DNA of 58,129 nucleotides from Deltaproteobacteria bacterium (GCA_947475005.1 CANJLI010000007.1:1-58129), one strand, 5' to 3'; numbered from the stretch's first letter, positions 8,294 to 17,010 are shown. Numbers and translations: made by a program. Notes: generated by a model not told the origin, from the sequence alone.

Positions 8294-9181
8294 CTACTGA
8301 ATCCCATGGATCGTGAAGCCAAGACTGAGGACCATTTCATTCATCCATAGGGAGTGGGATGCGGTACCTTTGTACACGGGTACATTGTAAAGCTTGGCGT
8401 AGGCAATTTTATCCGTAAGCTCTAGGTACATCGAATGCCCAATCCCCATGCGAATTCCTGCCTCTACTCCTGCTGTGATACCATTGAGTCGCCACCAGCC
8501 ATGACTGACACCCACTACATTTTTAATTCCTTTTTTACCCACATCGTTGTCTTTTCCCAAAACTGTATTGTCGGCATGAGGCAGCATGATCCCCACCCCT
8601 TCTTTCAGCAAACCTGCAAGGCTCCCTTTTTGATTGAGAGGGCCCAAAAGCGGAAGACGCTGCACCAGATTCACCATGATATGGTTGGCACCATTGTGGA
8701 GATTGTAGAGAAAATACGTTTCCGTGAGTTTTATCTTCTGATTGATGGAGCGACCGCCTACCGTTCCCGTCACGTCTGCGTGCTGATCGAGCACAGAACT
8801 ATACTTTGTATGATCATAATTAAATTCGAGGGCAAAGGTGCGAGCCTCATTTACAAAGCGCCCGACTCGGATGCTATACTGTGGGGTGACAGGGCTCTTA
8901 TCAAAGATCAAACCACTTGTATCCCACTGAGGGTAATCCTTCGCTCGCACCTGATGCACCGTAAAATCATTGTCCAAATCAGGTTGGGATATGTGGATAT
9001 CACTGGGGGCCCAATATTCTTTGTTGTATCCCCAAGAGAAGTACCATTCCCCCTTGAGGTCCTGTAGCTTTGCCACTTTTTTCGTATCCTCTGGGAGGCC
9101 TTCATTAACTTGGGATTGGGCATAAAGCGAAGGGAGAGAAGGCAAAAGAGAAGCAAGGAAAATAAGCGTAGTAAGACTCAT
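8294..9181 (-). CDS. Secreted outer-membrane beta-barrel protein, function unknown
   Basis: A 295-residue protein with a clear signal peptide (LIFLASLLPSLPSLYAQ, about residues 5-21). The mature part alternates hydrophobic and polar residues and is rich in aromatics, as expected of an outer-membrane barrel, and ends in an amphipathic strand (LSLGFTIHGI). The early segment GEWYFSWGYNKEYW looks like a conserved strand pair, but I cannot name the family with confidence. AAGGATCG precedes the ATG. It stands downstream of carD on the same strand, after that gene's terminator. Confidence 0.8.
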   Translation of the reverse strand: MSLTTLIFLASLLPSLPSLYAQSQVNEGLPEDTKKVAKLQDLKGEWYFSWGYNKEYWAPSDIHISQPDLDNDFTVHQVRAKDYPQWDTSGLIFDKSPVTPQYSIRVGRFVNEARTFALEFNYDHTKYSSVLDQHADVTGTVGGRSINQKIKLTETYFLYNLHNGANHIMVNLVQRLPLLGPLNQKGSLAGLLKEGVGIMLPHADNTVLGKDNDVGKKGIKNVVGVSHGWWRLNGITAGVEAGIRMGIGHSMYLELTDKIAYAKLYNVPVYKGTASHSLWMNEMVLSLGFTIHGIQ

Positions 9182-9256
9182 TTCGATCCTTTCCTTACAG
9201 AAGTGACTCCCCTCTGTATCGGCTGTGGATCAAGATCTATGAGAGTAGATAAGGAT

Positions 9257-9290
9257 AAAAAAAGCCTCACGGAGCTAAGCTCAGTGAGGC
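9257..9290 (-). terminator. Intrinsic terminator of carD
   Basis: Read on the minus strand, a perfect 7-bp stem GCCTCAC/GTGAGGC is followed directly by seven T. It lies about 20 bases past the carD stop codon and is the clearest classical Rho-independent terminator in the window. Confidence 0.9.
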
Positions 9291-9312
9291 TAAAGGTCGA
9301 GAAGCATTGAAA

Positions 9313-9801
9313 TCAGTGGGATGCGATGGCTGCATCGAGCTGTTGCTTGATCTCTAGTTTTGGAATGTTTTGAGAGGCACAAATCTCGGAAACCAGCAAT
9401 TCTTCAGAGCGCTCCAGCATTTTCTTCTCTCCGTAAGAGAGTTGCTTTTTCTCCTGTAGAGAACACAGGTCCCGATACACTTCTGCGGCTTTCAATACAG
9501 AGCCAGAACGAAGCTTATCGTTAAATTCCCGAAATCTACGATTCCAGGTACGTTGAGATACTTTTTGAGGGACCTTGAGGATCGAAAAGACGCCTTCCAC
9601 TTCTTCCGTGGTCATTAGGCAACGCATACCAGCTCTCTCGGCTGCATTGGTTGCAGGCACGATTACGGTAGCGCCAGACGTTATAATGTGAAGAATGTAG
9701 CACTCGAGATCGTCTTCACCCACTTTGTGGTTCTCGATGCTGCCAATGCGCGCTATCCCATGTGGCGGATAAACGACGGTGTCTCCTACTTTGAATGGCA
9801 T
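9313..9801 (-). CDS. carD: CarD/CdnL-family transcription regulator
   Basis: A 162-residue CarD-family protein that binds RNA polymerase beta and stabilises open promoter complexes, commonly at rRNA promoters. The N-terminal RNA-polymerase-interacting domain starts FKVGDTVVYPPHGIARI and the helical C-terminal DNA-binding domain contains RTWNRRFREFNDKLRSG. I choose the ATG at 9801, which has GAGGTG upstream, instead of an ATG six codons earlier. It has its own consensus promoter and its own intrinsic terminator, so it is monocistronic. Confidence 0.95.
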   Translation of the reverse strand: MPFKVGDTVVYPPHGIARIGSIENHKVGEDDLECYILHIITSGATVIVPATNAAERAGMRCLMTTEEVEGVFSILKVPQKVSQRTWNRRFREFNDKLRSGSVLKAAEVYRDLCSLQEKKQLSYGEKKMLERSEELLVSEICASQNIPKLEIKQQLDAAIASH

Positions 9802-9888
9802 GGTGCACCTCAATCGCATCGGGGTTGGCTGAAACAGTCTGAGGCTATGTATGGTGGAATCCCGCCAAATATCAACAAATTGCCCCTC

Positions 9889-9917
9889 ATTATAATAAAA
9901 ATCCCCAATTAAGTCAA
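9889..9917 (-). promoter_or_regulatory. Consensus sigma-70-type promoter of carD
   Basis: On the minus strand TTGACT (9917-9912), a 17-bp spacer and TATAAT (9894-9889) match the vegetative consensus almost perfectly. The start of transcription should be near 9882, giving a leader of about 80 bases before the carD ATG. Confidence 0.85.
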
Positions 9918-10001
9918 ACTTTATACTGCTATGAAAACATAGGGATTTTAATGACTTGATGCAATTTTATAGAAAAGGAGGGGGGCCCTGGGTGCCCGAG
10001 C

Positions 10002-10808
10002 TCAGCGGGAGGACTTGCAACCTGGCATATTTTTGATGCCAATTGCCAAAATGATACCGATGATAATGAAGGGAATACTCAACAATTGCCCCATATTCAG
10101 TACCAGGTCATTCTCGAAGATCTCTTGGTTTTCCTTAAACGTCTCAATCAACAGTCGAAAAGTAAATCCCAAGATCAAGGTAATACCCAAAAGACGACCC
10201 TCGACTGGATTGCGATGAGCAATTCGGTATAACCCATAGAGAATCCCACTGATGGTAAAGTAGCCTAGGGCTTCATAGAGCTGACTGGGGTGACGGGGCA
10301 AGGGGTCCACTTGCTTAAATACCACGGCCCAAGGCACATGGGTCACTTTGCCAATGATTTCAGAGTTAAAGAAATTACCCACCCGGATAAAGCCACCGAC
10401 CATGATCGATAAGATAGAAAGACGATCTGCAAGCCAGAGAAAGCGGAGGTCTTTATGCTTGTGTGCAAACCACATCACCGCAATGATAATACCGAGATAA
10501 CCTCCATGGCTGGCTAATCCCCCCTCCCATACCTTCAAAATCTCCAATGGATTGGAGAAGTAATAACCGGGAGCATAGAACAAGCAGTGACCCAAACGGG
10601 CCCCGATAATGGTACCTAAGACCATGTGCATCAGCAAAGAGTCTCGGTAATCATCTTTCTTGCCCTCGTGGCGCAGGAAGGAGCCGAATAAGTAGGAGCC
10701 CAGTAGAAACCCACCCACAAACATCAGGCTGTACCAACGCAACCCGATGGCCCCCCCAATGTGCCACAACTCTTTATTTACATCCCAAACGAAATACGAT
10801 TCCGACAT
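10002..10808 (-). CDS. lgt: Prolipoprotein diacylglyceryl transferase
   Basis: Lgt transfers diacylglycerol from phosphatidylglycerol to the lipobox cysteine of prolipoproteins in the inner membrane. The motifs GARLGHCLFY, GGLASHGGYLG and the signature GGFIRVGNFFNSEIIG are present among about seven hydrophobic segments. The ATG at 10808 (MSESYFVW) has a GGGGA site, and the longer in-frame start would run into the divergent thiI control region. A substrate candidate in this window is the lipoprotein at 26468-26869. Confidence 0.95.
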   Translation of the reverse strand: MSESYFVWDVNKELWHIGGAIGLRWYSLMFVGGFLLGSYLFGSFLRHEGKKDDYRDSLLMHMVLGTIIGARLGHCLFYAPGYYFSNPLEILKVWEGGLASHGGYLGIIIAVMWFAHKHKDLRFLWLADRLSILSIMVGGFIRVGNFFNSEIIGKVTHVPWAVVFKQVDPLPRHPSQLYEALGYFTISGILYGLYRIAHRNPVEGRLLGITLILGFTFRLLIETFKENQEIFENDLVLNMGQLLSIPFIIIGIILAIGIKNMPGCKSSR

Positions 10809-10941
10809 TTGATTCCCCTTCTGCGATAGGCACTTGTATTGGGATTCTATACCAGGGGAAGAAAGATTTCCATCTGCCATCCAGGCGTGGTACAAGGGCT
10901 GCCATCGACGCCCCATTCTATCCAGTAGGAAACAGTTTTCT

Positions 10942-12345
10942 ATGCTTTATATTCTTAGAATTTCAGGGGAAATCACAATTAAGTCCCCTCAGGTACGAGG
11001 GTCCTTTCAACGAAAATTGGCCCAGAATCTTCATGCGGCCTTGGCTACAGTGCCTGCAAAGGCATCCCTCAAGCAGGAGGGGGGGCGTTTGCTCCTGGAA
11101 TCGACCCATACTGAGCTAGCTCCCATCCTTACCCGAGTCTTCGGTATTCAGTCTGTCTCTCCCATCGTAGCCTCTTGTCCAGCCGAGCTCCCAGTCATCG
11201 TGGAAAAAGGCGTAGCCTTGTTTACACCGCTTGTACAAAACCGCACCTATGCCGTGCAATGCAGACGCAGCGGGGTGCACAGCTTCTCCTCCCTCGATGT
11301 CAATCAGCACCTAGGCGCAGCCTTGCGCAACGAGAGCAACCGTGCGGACCTCTCCAATCCCCAAGTCCCGGTTGGGGTAGAAGTACGCAACCAAGAGGCC
11401 CACTTCTTCCACGACTCCTTCCCAGGTCCAGGGGGATTGCCCCTCGGTACAGCAGGACGTGCCACCTGTTTGATTTCCGGAGGCTATGACTCTGCAGCTG
11501 CTGCTTGGATGCTGATGAAACGGGGGGTGGAGCTTAACTTCGTCTTCTGCAACGTGGCCTCTGCTGCGTATGAGGCCTCTGTAATCGAGGTTACACGTTT
11601 GCTCATCGAACGATGGGCCTACGGCATATCCCCCCGCCTGTATTGCATCCCATTCTTTGACGTCATCAAAGAGCTAAGAGCCACTGTGGAGCCTCGATAT
11701 GTACAGGTAGTACTGAAGCGGTTGTTTTACCGAGCGGCTGAAAAAATAGCAGCTCGCACCGAAAGTTTGGCCCTCGTAACCGGGGAAGCCATCGGGCAGG
11801 TGTCCTCACAGACCCTCATGAACCTGCGGGCTATAGAAACGGCTTGCACACGCCCTGTATTGCGTCCCCTCGTGTCCTTCGACAAGCATGAGATCATTGC
11901 CTTGTGTCGCAAGATTGGGACAGCTTCCCTCTCGGGGGCCATCGACGAGTATTGCCAGCTGGTGCCCCAAAAGCCCTCCACCCATACCCCCGTCCAAGTG
12001 GCGCAGTATGAGGAGGATAAGATGGACCTCAGCATCCTCGATACCGCTGTGGAACAAGGGATCTTTGTGGAGTTGCGAGTGGCTCCCGTGAAGGCTGCCT
12101 CCTGCTGGATTGACACTGTGCCCGAGAACAGTCTGCTACTGGATTGCCGAACCGAGGATGAGTTCCAAACAGGGCACATGGAAGGGGCCCAGTGGTGTGA
12201 CTTTTATCAATGGATGGATGCCACCGAGACCCTCGATCCAGCTCTCTCCTACGTCTTCTACTGTGACCAAGGCCTACAAAGTGTGCTCTTGGCAGAGAAA
12301 ATGCGTAGCAAAGGGTTCAGTGCCTTTGCCTTTGCTAGGAAGTAG
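10942..12345 (+). CDS. thiI: tRNA 4-thiouridine synthase ThiI with rhodanese domain
   Basis: ThiI activates U8 of tRNA and transfers sulfur to make 4-thiouridine; in some bacteria it also supplies sulfur for thiamine. At 467 residues it is close to E. coli ThiI. It starts with the ferredoxin-like/THUMP region (LRISGEITIKSPQVRGSF), followed by the PP-loop SGGYDSAAA (near 179). The C-terminal rhodanese domain has the catalytic Cys in CDQGLQS (near 441), and the partner Cys is plausibly in EYCQLVPQKP (near 338). The ATG at 10942 has AGGAAAC upstream; an earlier in-frame ATG at 10834 overlaps the divergent lgt leader. Confidence 0.93.
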   Translation: MLYILRISGEITIKSPQVRGSFQRKLAQNLHAALATVPAKASLKQEGGRLLLESTHTELAPILTRVFGIQSVSPIVASCPAELPVIVEKGVALFTPLVQNRTYAVQCRRSGVHSFSSLDVNQHLGAALRNESNRADLSNPQVPVGVEVRNQEAHFFHDSFPGPGGLPLGTAGRATCLISGGYDSAAAAWMLMKRGVELNFVFCNVASAAYEASVIEVTRLLIERWAYGISPRLYCIPFFDVIKELRATVEPRYVQVVLKRLFYRAAEKIAARTESLALVTGEAIGQVSSQTLMNLRAIETACTRPVLRPLVSFDKHEIIALCRKIGTASLSGAIDEYCQLVPQKPSTHTPVQVAQYEEDKMDLSILDTAVEQGIFVELRVAPVKAASCWIDTVPENSLLLDCRTEDEFQTGHMEGAQWCDFYQWMDATETLDPALSYVFYCDQGLQSVLLAEKMRSKGFSAFAFARK

Positions 12346-12351
12346 GATTGA

Positions 12352-12485
12352 GATCGGGGACACACCGTGAGATCGGGGACAGTTACCGTGAGATCGGTAA
12401 CTGTCCCCGATCTCACGCAATCAATAATTCGGTAACTGTCCCCGATCTCACGCAATCAATAATTCGGTAACTGTCCCCGATCTCA
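12352..12485. repeat. Hairpin and 35-bp tandem repeats between thiI and fic
   Basis: The left part is a long hairpin in which GATCGGGGACAGTTACC pairs with GGTAACTGTCCCCGATC (about 12372-12412). From 12396 a 35-bp unit beginning GGTAACTGTCCCCGATC and ending TCAATAATTC is repeated twice in full (12396-12430 and 12431-12465) and once in part (12466-12485). The last copy contains the stop codon of the Fic gene. It occupies the convergent thiI/fic gap. Confidence 0.9.
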
Positions 12486-13607
12486 TCCCTCTGATAGCTT
12501 CGATTTATCCAAGGAATAGCTAGTCGACCTCCCCCGACCTGGGTTTTGCTTGAGGATGCCTTTGGCCTCCAAATCAACCAAGTCTCGCTTGGAGGTTTCC
12601 GAGCTCGTACTCGTCATACTGACGTATTTACGATTGGTGATCCCCCCTTCAAACCCTTCTGGCTCTGCTTCCAGCATTTTCTGTAGCACCTTAATTTGCC
12701 GGGCATTCAGCTCCATTTGTCCATACAACTGCCAGAAGTTAGAAATCATCACCACTTTTTCTACAATGCCTTCAGAGTTTCCAATTGCACGGATGTACAT
12801 ATGCAAAAACCACTCTAACCAAGAGGTAATGTCACAGGTACCCTTTTGACAGGATTCCAAAATATCATAGTAAGCCTCTCTTTCTTTCACAATTTGCGTG
12901 GATAGGTTGTATAGTCTTCGACCGGTTTTCTCATCTTGAGATAAGGCCATATCCGTGATGGCACGTGAGATTCGTCCATTTCCATCGTCATAGGGATGAA
13001 TCGTAACAAACCAGAAATGAGCGATGCCCGCTCGTATCAATCCATCTACCTGGACAGACGGTTGGGCCCACCACTGTAAAAAAGCCTCCATTTCCTTGAG
13101 AATACGAGAAGAAGGAGGAGCTTCAAAATGGATGATCTCACGCCCCATGCGCCCAGAAATCACTCGCATCGGCTCTTTCCCCGTTCTCCATTCTCCCACC
13201 TGAATTTTATGAATACTCGAATATCCAGTAGGGAAAATACCAGCGTGCCATCCATGAAGACGTTGATCGGTCAATGGAATGCTGTAGTTCGTTGTGGCAT
13301 CGAGCAACATATCCACCAAGCCATCAATTTGCCGAACTTGGGGGGGCAAACCGGCTGTGGGTAACCCCAACCGTCGGGCTACAGAAGAACGGATCGTCTG
13401 TCGATTTAGATTTTCCCCTTCAATCGCTGAAGTCGCAAACGCTTCTTCCACAAGTAAAGTGGCTCGCTCCTCCAACCCTATGGCATTGGCTCGAGCGATT
13501 ATTTTGCCCTGAGCTTTACGAGCTTGGCCCACTGTAGGCAAAAGTATGTCACTGTCCCATGTGAAAAGAGGCCACCCGTCTTTTTGCCACACATACTTTT
13601 GCCCCAT
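12483..13607 (-). CDS. Fic domain protein (AMPylase/adenylyltransferase)
   Basis: A 374-residue Fic protein that should transfer AMP, or another nucleotide moiety, to a target hydroxyl. The catalytic motif HPYDDGNGRISR is intact near residue 202. The N-terminal inhibitory helix motif TSAIEG (T59-E63-G64) makes it an auto-inhibited class II Fic with a DUF4172-like N-terminal region. The C-terminal roughly 70 residues resemble a winged helix (INARQIKVLQKML-like, then ...TSSETSKRDLVDLEAKGIL), as often found in this architecture. The upstream region carries an array of TGACCCGATT half-sites, so self-regulation by the winged helix is possible. It is convergent with thiI. Confidence 0.93.
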   Translation of the reverse strand: MGQKYVWQKDGWPLFTWDSDILLPTVGQARKAQGKIIARANAIGLEERATLLVEEAFATSAIEGENLNRQTIRSSVARRLGLPTAGLPPQVRQIDGLVDMLLDATTNYSIPLTDQRLHGWHAGIFPTGYSSIHKIQVGEWRTGKEPMRVISGRMGREIIHFEAPPSSRILKEMEAFLQWWAQPSVQVDGLIRAGIAHFWFVTIHPYDDGNGRISRAITDMALSQDEKTGRRLYNLSTQIVKEREAYYDILESCQKGTCDITSWLEWFLHMYIRAIGNSEGIVEKVVMISNFWQLYGQMELNARQIKVLQKMLEAEPEGFEGGITNRKYVSMTSTSSETSKRDLVDLEAKGILKQNPGRGRSTSYSLDKSKLSEG

Positions 13608-13627
13608 GCCTTGCCCCCCTATAAAAA

Positions 13628-13723
13628 TGACCCGATTAGTCTTCTAATTAGGTCATGATTTGACCCGATTGTAAAGTATAATCAGGCTAAATTATGACCC
13701 GATTAAGGGAGCCAATCGGGTCA
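13628..13723. promoter_or_regulatory. Operator-like array upstream of fic
   Basis: Five copies of a 10-bp site occur in about 95 bp. TGACCCGATT is at 13628, 13661 and 13695. The inverted forms are AATTAGGTCA at 13646 and AATCGGGTCA at 13714. The last two sites form a perfect 10-bp inverted repeat with a 9-bp spacer, and the first pair forms an imperfect one. The array lies between the Fic start and the next gene, where a minus-strand promoter is expected (TATACT lies inside it). A dimeric DNA-binding regulator is the simplest reading. Confidence 0.7.
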
Positions 13724-13777
13724 TTCTTGTTTTTTTCAATGAATTTAATTAGTTGAAAACCAGGGGGTGAGTAAAAA

Positions 13778-14446
13778 TTAAGAACGAGGGAGTTGAATTA
13801 AACAGTCATGCATATCTTTATACTCATCCCGACTATGAGTATTCCATCGGTCATAAAAAAATAGCCGCTTCTCATCACAACTACAACAAGACGTCGTATT
13901 CGCATAGCTCTCAATGTAAGCATTGTAGGCTTCAACTTCGTCCCTCTGCCCACTGGTTATCACGAGTTCACGCCATCTAGCCAAACCCGTTCTTGCCTCT
14001 GTTTTCCATTTGTTTACTCGATATTCCGGGGAGGTACAGCACCCCTCCTCCATATCATCGTATTGATGAGCCTCACAGCCCATAACCCTGCAAGCCCAAC
14101 AAAGAGCACAAGGTATTGGACAAACGAGAAAAGTGCTATTACAGCAATCCGGTATACAGACAGGATGAGAGGAAAATCGTGTCACCGCACTGTGAGCTGC
14201 AATCCTTGCAGTGTTCAATGCGTTCCTCTCCCTTATGCTCAATATCCGCTGCTGGACTCGAAAGGCACTTGGCTCAGTTGTAATCACAGGTACAGACCCC
14301 TGAACAGATTGCAGCAGAGGTTGTCTAGCTTCTCCTCCCTTCTCATATGCAGGAGCAGGATCAGAGTATTCCGCAGCTACTGCTGTAGCTCCCATTCCGA
14401 CATAACTAGCAAGCAGACAGCAAAAAACAAACTTGATTGTCTTCAT
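13778..14446 (-). CDS. Secreted Cys-rich protein, function unknown
   Basis: I do not recognise this protein. From the ATG at 14446 (GAAGGG upstream) it has 222 residues. It begins with a signal peptide (MKTIKFVFCCLLASYVGMGATAVAA), then a Pro/Ala/Tyr-rich stretch. A dense Cys block follows (CIPDCCNSTFLVCPIPCALC), then an MGCEAH...EEGCC segment and a final pair SCCSCDE. The cysteines suggest a disulfide-bonded or metal-binding fold outside the cytoplasm. The neighbouring 680-residue protein also has a signal peptide and Cys cluster, so the two may work together. Confidence 0.75.
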   Translation of the reverse strand: MKTIKFVFCCLLASYVGMGATAVAAEYSDPAPAYEKGGEARQPLLQSVQGSVPVITTEPSAFRVQQRILSIRERNALNTARIAAHSAVTRFSSHPVCIPDCCNSTFLVCPIPCALCWACRVMGCEAHQYDDMEEGCCTSPEYRVNKWKTEARTGLARWRELVITSGQRDEVEAYNAYIESYANTTSCCSCDEKRLFFYDRWNTHSRDEYKDMHDCLIQLPRS

Positions 14447-14503
14447 AGCAACCCTTCGATTCAAAAAGTAAATCTCCCAAGCAGCAAAGCATGTACCACT
14501 AAA

Positions 14504-14558
14504 ATCCACGCTGTCGCAACAGGGATTCCACCTGGGGCTCTCGTCCTCGAAATGCAGC
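14504..14558. repeat. Duplicated 3' end of the M3 peptidase gene
   Basis: These 55 bases match 17016-17070, the end of the M3 peptidase coding region, at 53 of 55 positions and in the same orientation. Here they lie in a gap and are not part of a peptidase gene. The two copies bracket the large glycosyltransferase-like gene, so the arrangement looks like the footprint of a duplication or insertion. Confidence 0.9.
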
Positions 14559-14584
14559 GCAACAGTTGCAATTGCGATGTAGAG

Positions 14585-16627
14585 TCAAAAAGCCTCCTCC
14601 TGATCCAAGGGCACCACATCTGAGTCATCATCATCTAGTTGTGGAACATCCCGAACATAGTCCCAAGGCTTTTCTGCCATGTCCTTCGGTGGATAGGGAA
14701 ACTTAGCCAATCCTGGATTTCGCTTTGAATCTCGAGTGCCCAAGCCAATCCAAGCTTGCGCGGCTCCAAAGCAACCTGCCATCATATTCATAACCGAATA
14801 AACTGGATAGGTTCCTATGGCACACGCAAGCGTCTTCCAATCCCTCTCGCGCTGAGATTCTACCCGCACATGATATGGTTCCTTGCACAACCGCCAGGCA
14901 CAGTTGGTTCCAGCTTGGACTGCAGCGGTACCCGCCAGAACACTCCAAAAAAGACAGTTATAAGATGATGTTACAAACACAATGGGACGCAACACATCAA
15001 AAGTATTGGTGAGCAGCTCTTGCCCTTGATAGCACCTGCGATACCCACAACCGGCGCATCCACGAAGCGAACAACAATCCGAGGGTTCAAAGCAAAAATC
15101 CTTCAACAAAGGTAGGCACAAATGATGACCTGCTGGCACCCAAGCCCCTGCTCGCTGATTCCACCACAAAGCCAACGTGTTTGGCACATCAGTACGTACG
15201 TAAGGACCGCGAGCCATGGCAATCCCTCCACCTGCAATCCGCCCTGACATACTCGAACGTGCATCTTCGCCCCCAAATCGACCATCAAATGGTGGGTGCA
15301 GTGTCTCCTCAATAAAAAATTTGATCTCGAATAGATTCACAGCACCATGCACAGTGAGAGCCGTACCAATGATCTTCTGTTGTGCCCATTTGTGCATATC
15401 GGAAGCTGCATACTCAATTTCCTGCCACGCTTGCAGAAAAGAGTCTGTCTCCGTCGGCCTGATTGGGTAGGCGATCATCTTGATACTGCCTGTTAACAGA
15501 CCCAACTGAGGATCAAAATCCGGAGGAATGTACACATCATCATCAAGAGTCAACATAAACTCAAAACCATCCTTTTTAGCGTTTCGAGAGATTTGAGCAA
15601 TATCAGTAATTCGATCAACATCAAGCTCGGCAATATGAGCAAGATGCTGAATCCTAAGGTGGGCAAGATGCTCAATATCGCTACGATGGGCATGATGGGC
15701 AAGCCCGGCACCTGCAACCTGAGCCCCAGACTTAGAGCCCCACCCCGTAGCTAGCTCGTAGTGGATTTCTTTGTACTTTTTATACTCATCGTATTTTTTT
15801 TTGTAGGCTTCCCAATCTTGGAAATCTTCCCGCCGTGGCTTTACCCGTAGTAGTTTATACACCTCACCCTGCGCATGGTCATATCGACCTCCCGTATTTT
15901 CAATTATATAAATTTGATTTGTTTTAAAACCATTTGCTAAGAGCGAATCAAGGGTAGGTTGGATATTCTTTTCTGCCCCATAAATGGGAATGAGGACCGC
16001 TATCTTATCTTTGTCTTCTGGAGAAGTCGGAATCAAAACGGGAGGAACAGCTGTAAAGAGAGCGATCAGGCCCGTAACAGCTTCGTACCCATTCAGGACC
16101 ACAAATCCAGCCAGCGAATTAGATAAATCGCTTACAACAGTGTGCCCATACCTAGAGATCAAATATCCAAAAGCACCTGCAATGGCTCCATAGACAGCAC
16201 ACCCACAGACTTGAGATTTACTGCAACGTTGCACACAGCACATTTCTGCCGCATCTACACACTCTCGTTTTATAGCTCCTTTCGTACATGCACAGCATGC
16301 CAGACTGGGAATGCCATGGAAAGAAGTAGGGGGCGGCTCCAGATTCAATCTTGGTTGTTGAGTGACAACCGGTGAAGATGGAAGAGGCGGGGGCTCTTTA
16401 CCACTGCTATCCTCACTCTGCGCAGAAGGTGCTGTGTCAAAGACTTGCCCCCCCCCACTCGGATCCCACTCCATCTGCTCATGATCTGTAATTACATTAT
16501 CCGCAGCTTGTCTCGCTATACCACGGCGGCTCTGAGAGCTTGGATTTTCTCGAGTCAGGCCTTCAGCGGACCAGGCTATATTGGAAAAGAGGAGAGAAAG
16601 GACAACCACCATTGAACTGAATAGCAA
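14585..16627 (-). CDS. Secretory-pathway GT2-like glycosyltransferase with Cys clusters
   Basis: A 680-residue protein starting at TTG (16627), with GGGAG seven bases upstream. A signal peptide (about residues 1-20) is followed by a low-complexity Pro/Ser region and a Cys cluster (about 108-145). Two hydrophobic segments precede a family-2-like glycosyltransferase domain with KIAVLIPIYGAEKNI, the acidic motif TLDDDVY, GGED and QRAGAW. The last resembles the QxxRW motif of processive synthases. More Cys pairs and hydrophobic segments follow, then an acidic tail. The donor and product cannot be told. Having the GT domain after a cleavable signal peptide is unusual; possibly the first segment is a membrane anchor. 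Confidence 0.75.
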   Translation of the reverse strand: MLFSSMVVVLSLLFSNIAWSAEGLTRENPSSQSRRGIARQAADNVITDHEQMEWDPSGGGQVFDTAPSAQSEDSSGKEPPPLPSSPVVTQQPRLNLEPPPTSFHGIPSLACCACTKGAIKRECVDAAEMCCVQRCSKSQVCGCAVYGAIAGAFGYLISRYGHTVVSDLSNSLAGFVVLNGYEAVTGLIALFTAVPPVLIPTSPEDKDKIAVLIPIYGAEKNIQPTLDSLLANGFKTNQIYIIENTGGRYDHAQGEVYKLLRVKPRREDFQDWEAYKKKYDEYKKYKEIHYELATGWGSKSGAQVAGAGLAHHAHRSDIEHLAHLRIQHLAHIAELDVDRITDIAQISRNAKKDGFEFMLTLDDDVYIPPDFDPQLGLLTGSIKMIAYPIRPTETDSFLQAWQEIEYAASDMHKWAQQKIIGTALTVHGAVNLFEIKFFIEETLHPPFDGRFGGEDARSSMSGRIAGGGIAMARGPYVRTDVPNTLALWWNQRAGAWVPAGHHLCLPLLKDFCFEPSDCCSLRGCAGCGYRRCYQGQELLTNTFDVLRPIVFVTSSYNCLFWSVLAGTAAVQAGTNCAWRLCKEPYHVRVESQRERDWKTLACAIGTYPVYSVMNMMAGCFGAAQAWIGLGTRDSKRNPGLAKFPYPPKDMAEKPWDYVRDVPQLDDDDSDVVPLDQEEAF

Positions 16628-16657
16628 GATTTACTCCCTGTAAAATCAAAGAGGCCC

Positions 16658-16687
16658 ACAGTACCCAACCCAACAAAAACCTGTCAA
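16658..16687 (-). promoter_or_regulatory. Candidate promoter of the GT2-like gene
   Basis: On the minus strand TTGACA is followed by an 18-bp spacer and TACTGT. It lies about 30-60 bases before the TTG start with a GGGAG site between. The -35 box is perfect and the -10 box matches 4 of 6 positions. Confidence 0.5.
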
Positions 16688-16977
16688 TCTTTTTTAATTA
16701 CAGTCGGTTAAATTCATTTGAGAAAATTACGTCAACTTGTTTTCACAACCTAAATTAGGCGGTTGTAATCTCAAATAGCCAAACCTGTTTTCTCGACTTC
16801 TCGTTCGAAATTGCACAACAACATTCCTCCTCGCATTGCCCAGGCTCCTTCAGGCAACCGTCAATAAAGGAGAGACCAAAAAACAACAGATACCTCCGGA
16901 GACCCCTCACTTGCGACGGCTATACCCCCATTCCGAGGTAAACTGCGAACAAAAATCCGATGAAAAATATAAAATCT

Positions 16978-17002
16978 GCGGACACCCGGTGCGGGTGTCC
17001 GC
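16978..17002. repeat. GGACACCC hairpin after the M3 peptidase gene
   Basis: A perfect 10-bp stem, GCGGACACCC/GGGTGTCCGC, with a 5-base loop, eight bases past the peptidase stop codon. It belongs to the GGGGACAC hairpin family. The outer base pairs differ from other copies, but both sides changed together. Confidence 0.8.
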
Positions 17003-17010
17003 ACTGAGAC

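Larger units (their letters stand above)
16628..17010. other. Gap with candidate promoter and hairpin
   Basis: A 383-bp gap between the M3 peptidase gene and the glycosyltransferase-like gene, both on the minus strand. The side nearest the glycosyltransferase gene holds a candidate promoter (see 16658-16687) and the side nearest the peptidase gene a GGACACCC hairpin. An open frame on the plus strand crosses into the peptidase gene and has no ribosome site; I do not consider it coding. I see nothing else. Confidence 0.6.

Noticed and set aside
7900..8340. Open frames through the tandem hairpins downstream of nupC.
   Set aside because: The translations are the repeat unit itself (GDTATRCPHRA-like) and overlap the end of nupC.
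8435..9067. Plus-strand frame of 210 codons opposite the outer-membrane protein gene.
   Set aside because: The minus-strand frame has a signal peptide and barrel pattern with a good ribosome site; the opposite frame shows no such features.
12396..12485. Possible CRISPR array at the tandem repeats after thiI, and similarly at 8101-8272.
   Set aside because: The whole unit, including the would-be spacer, is identical between copies, only two or three units exist, and there are no cas genes.
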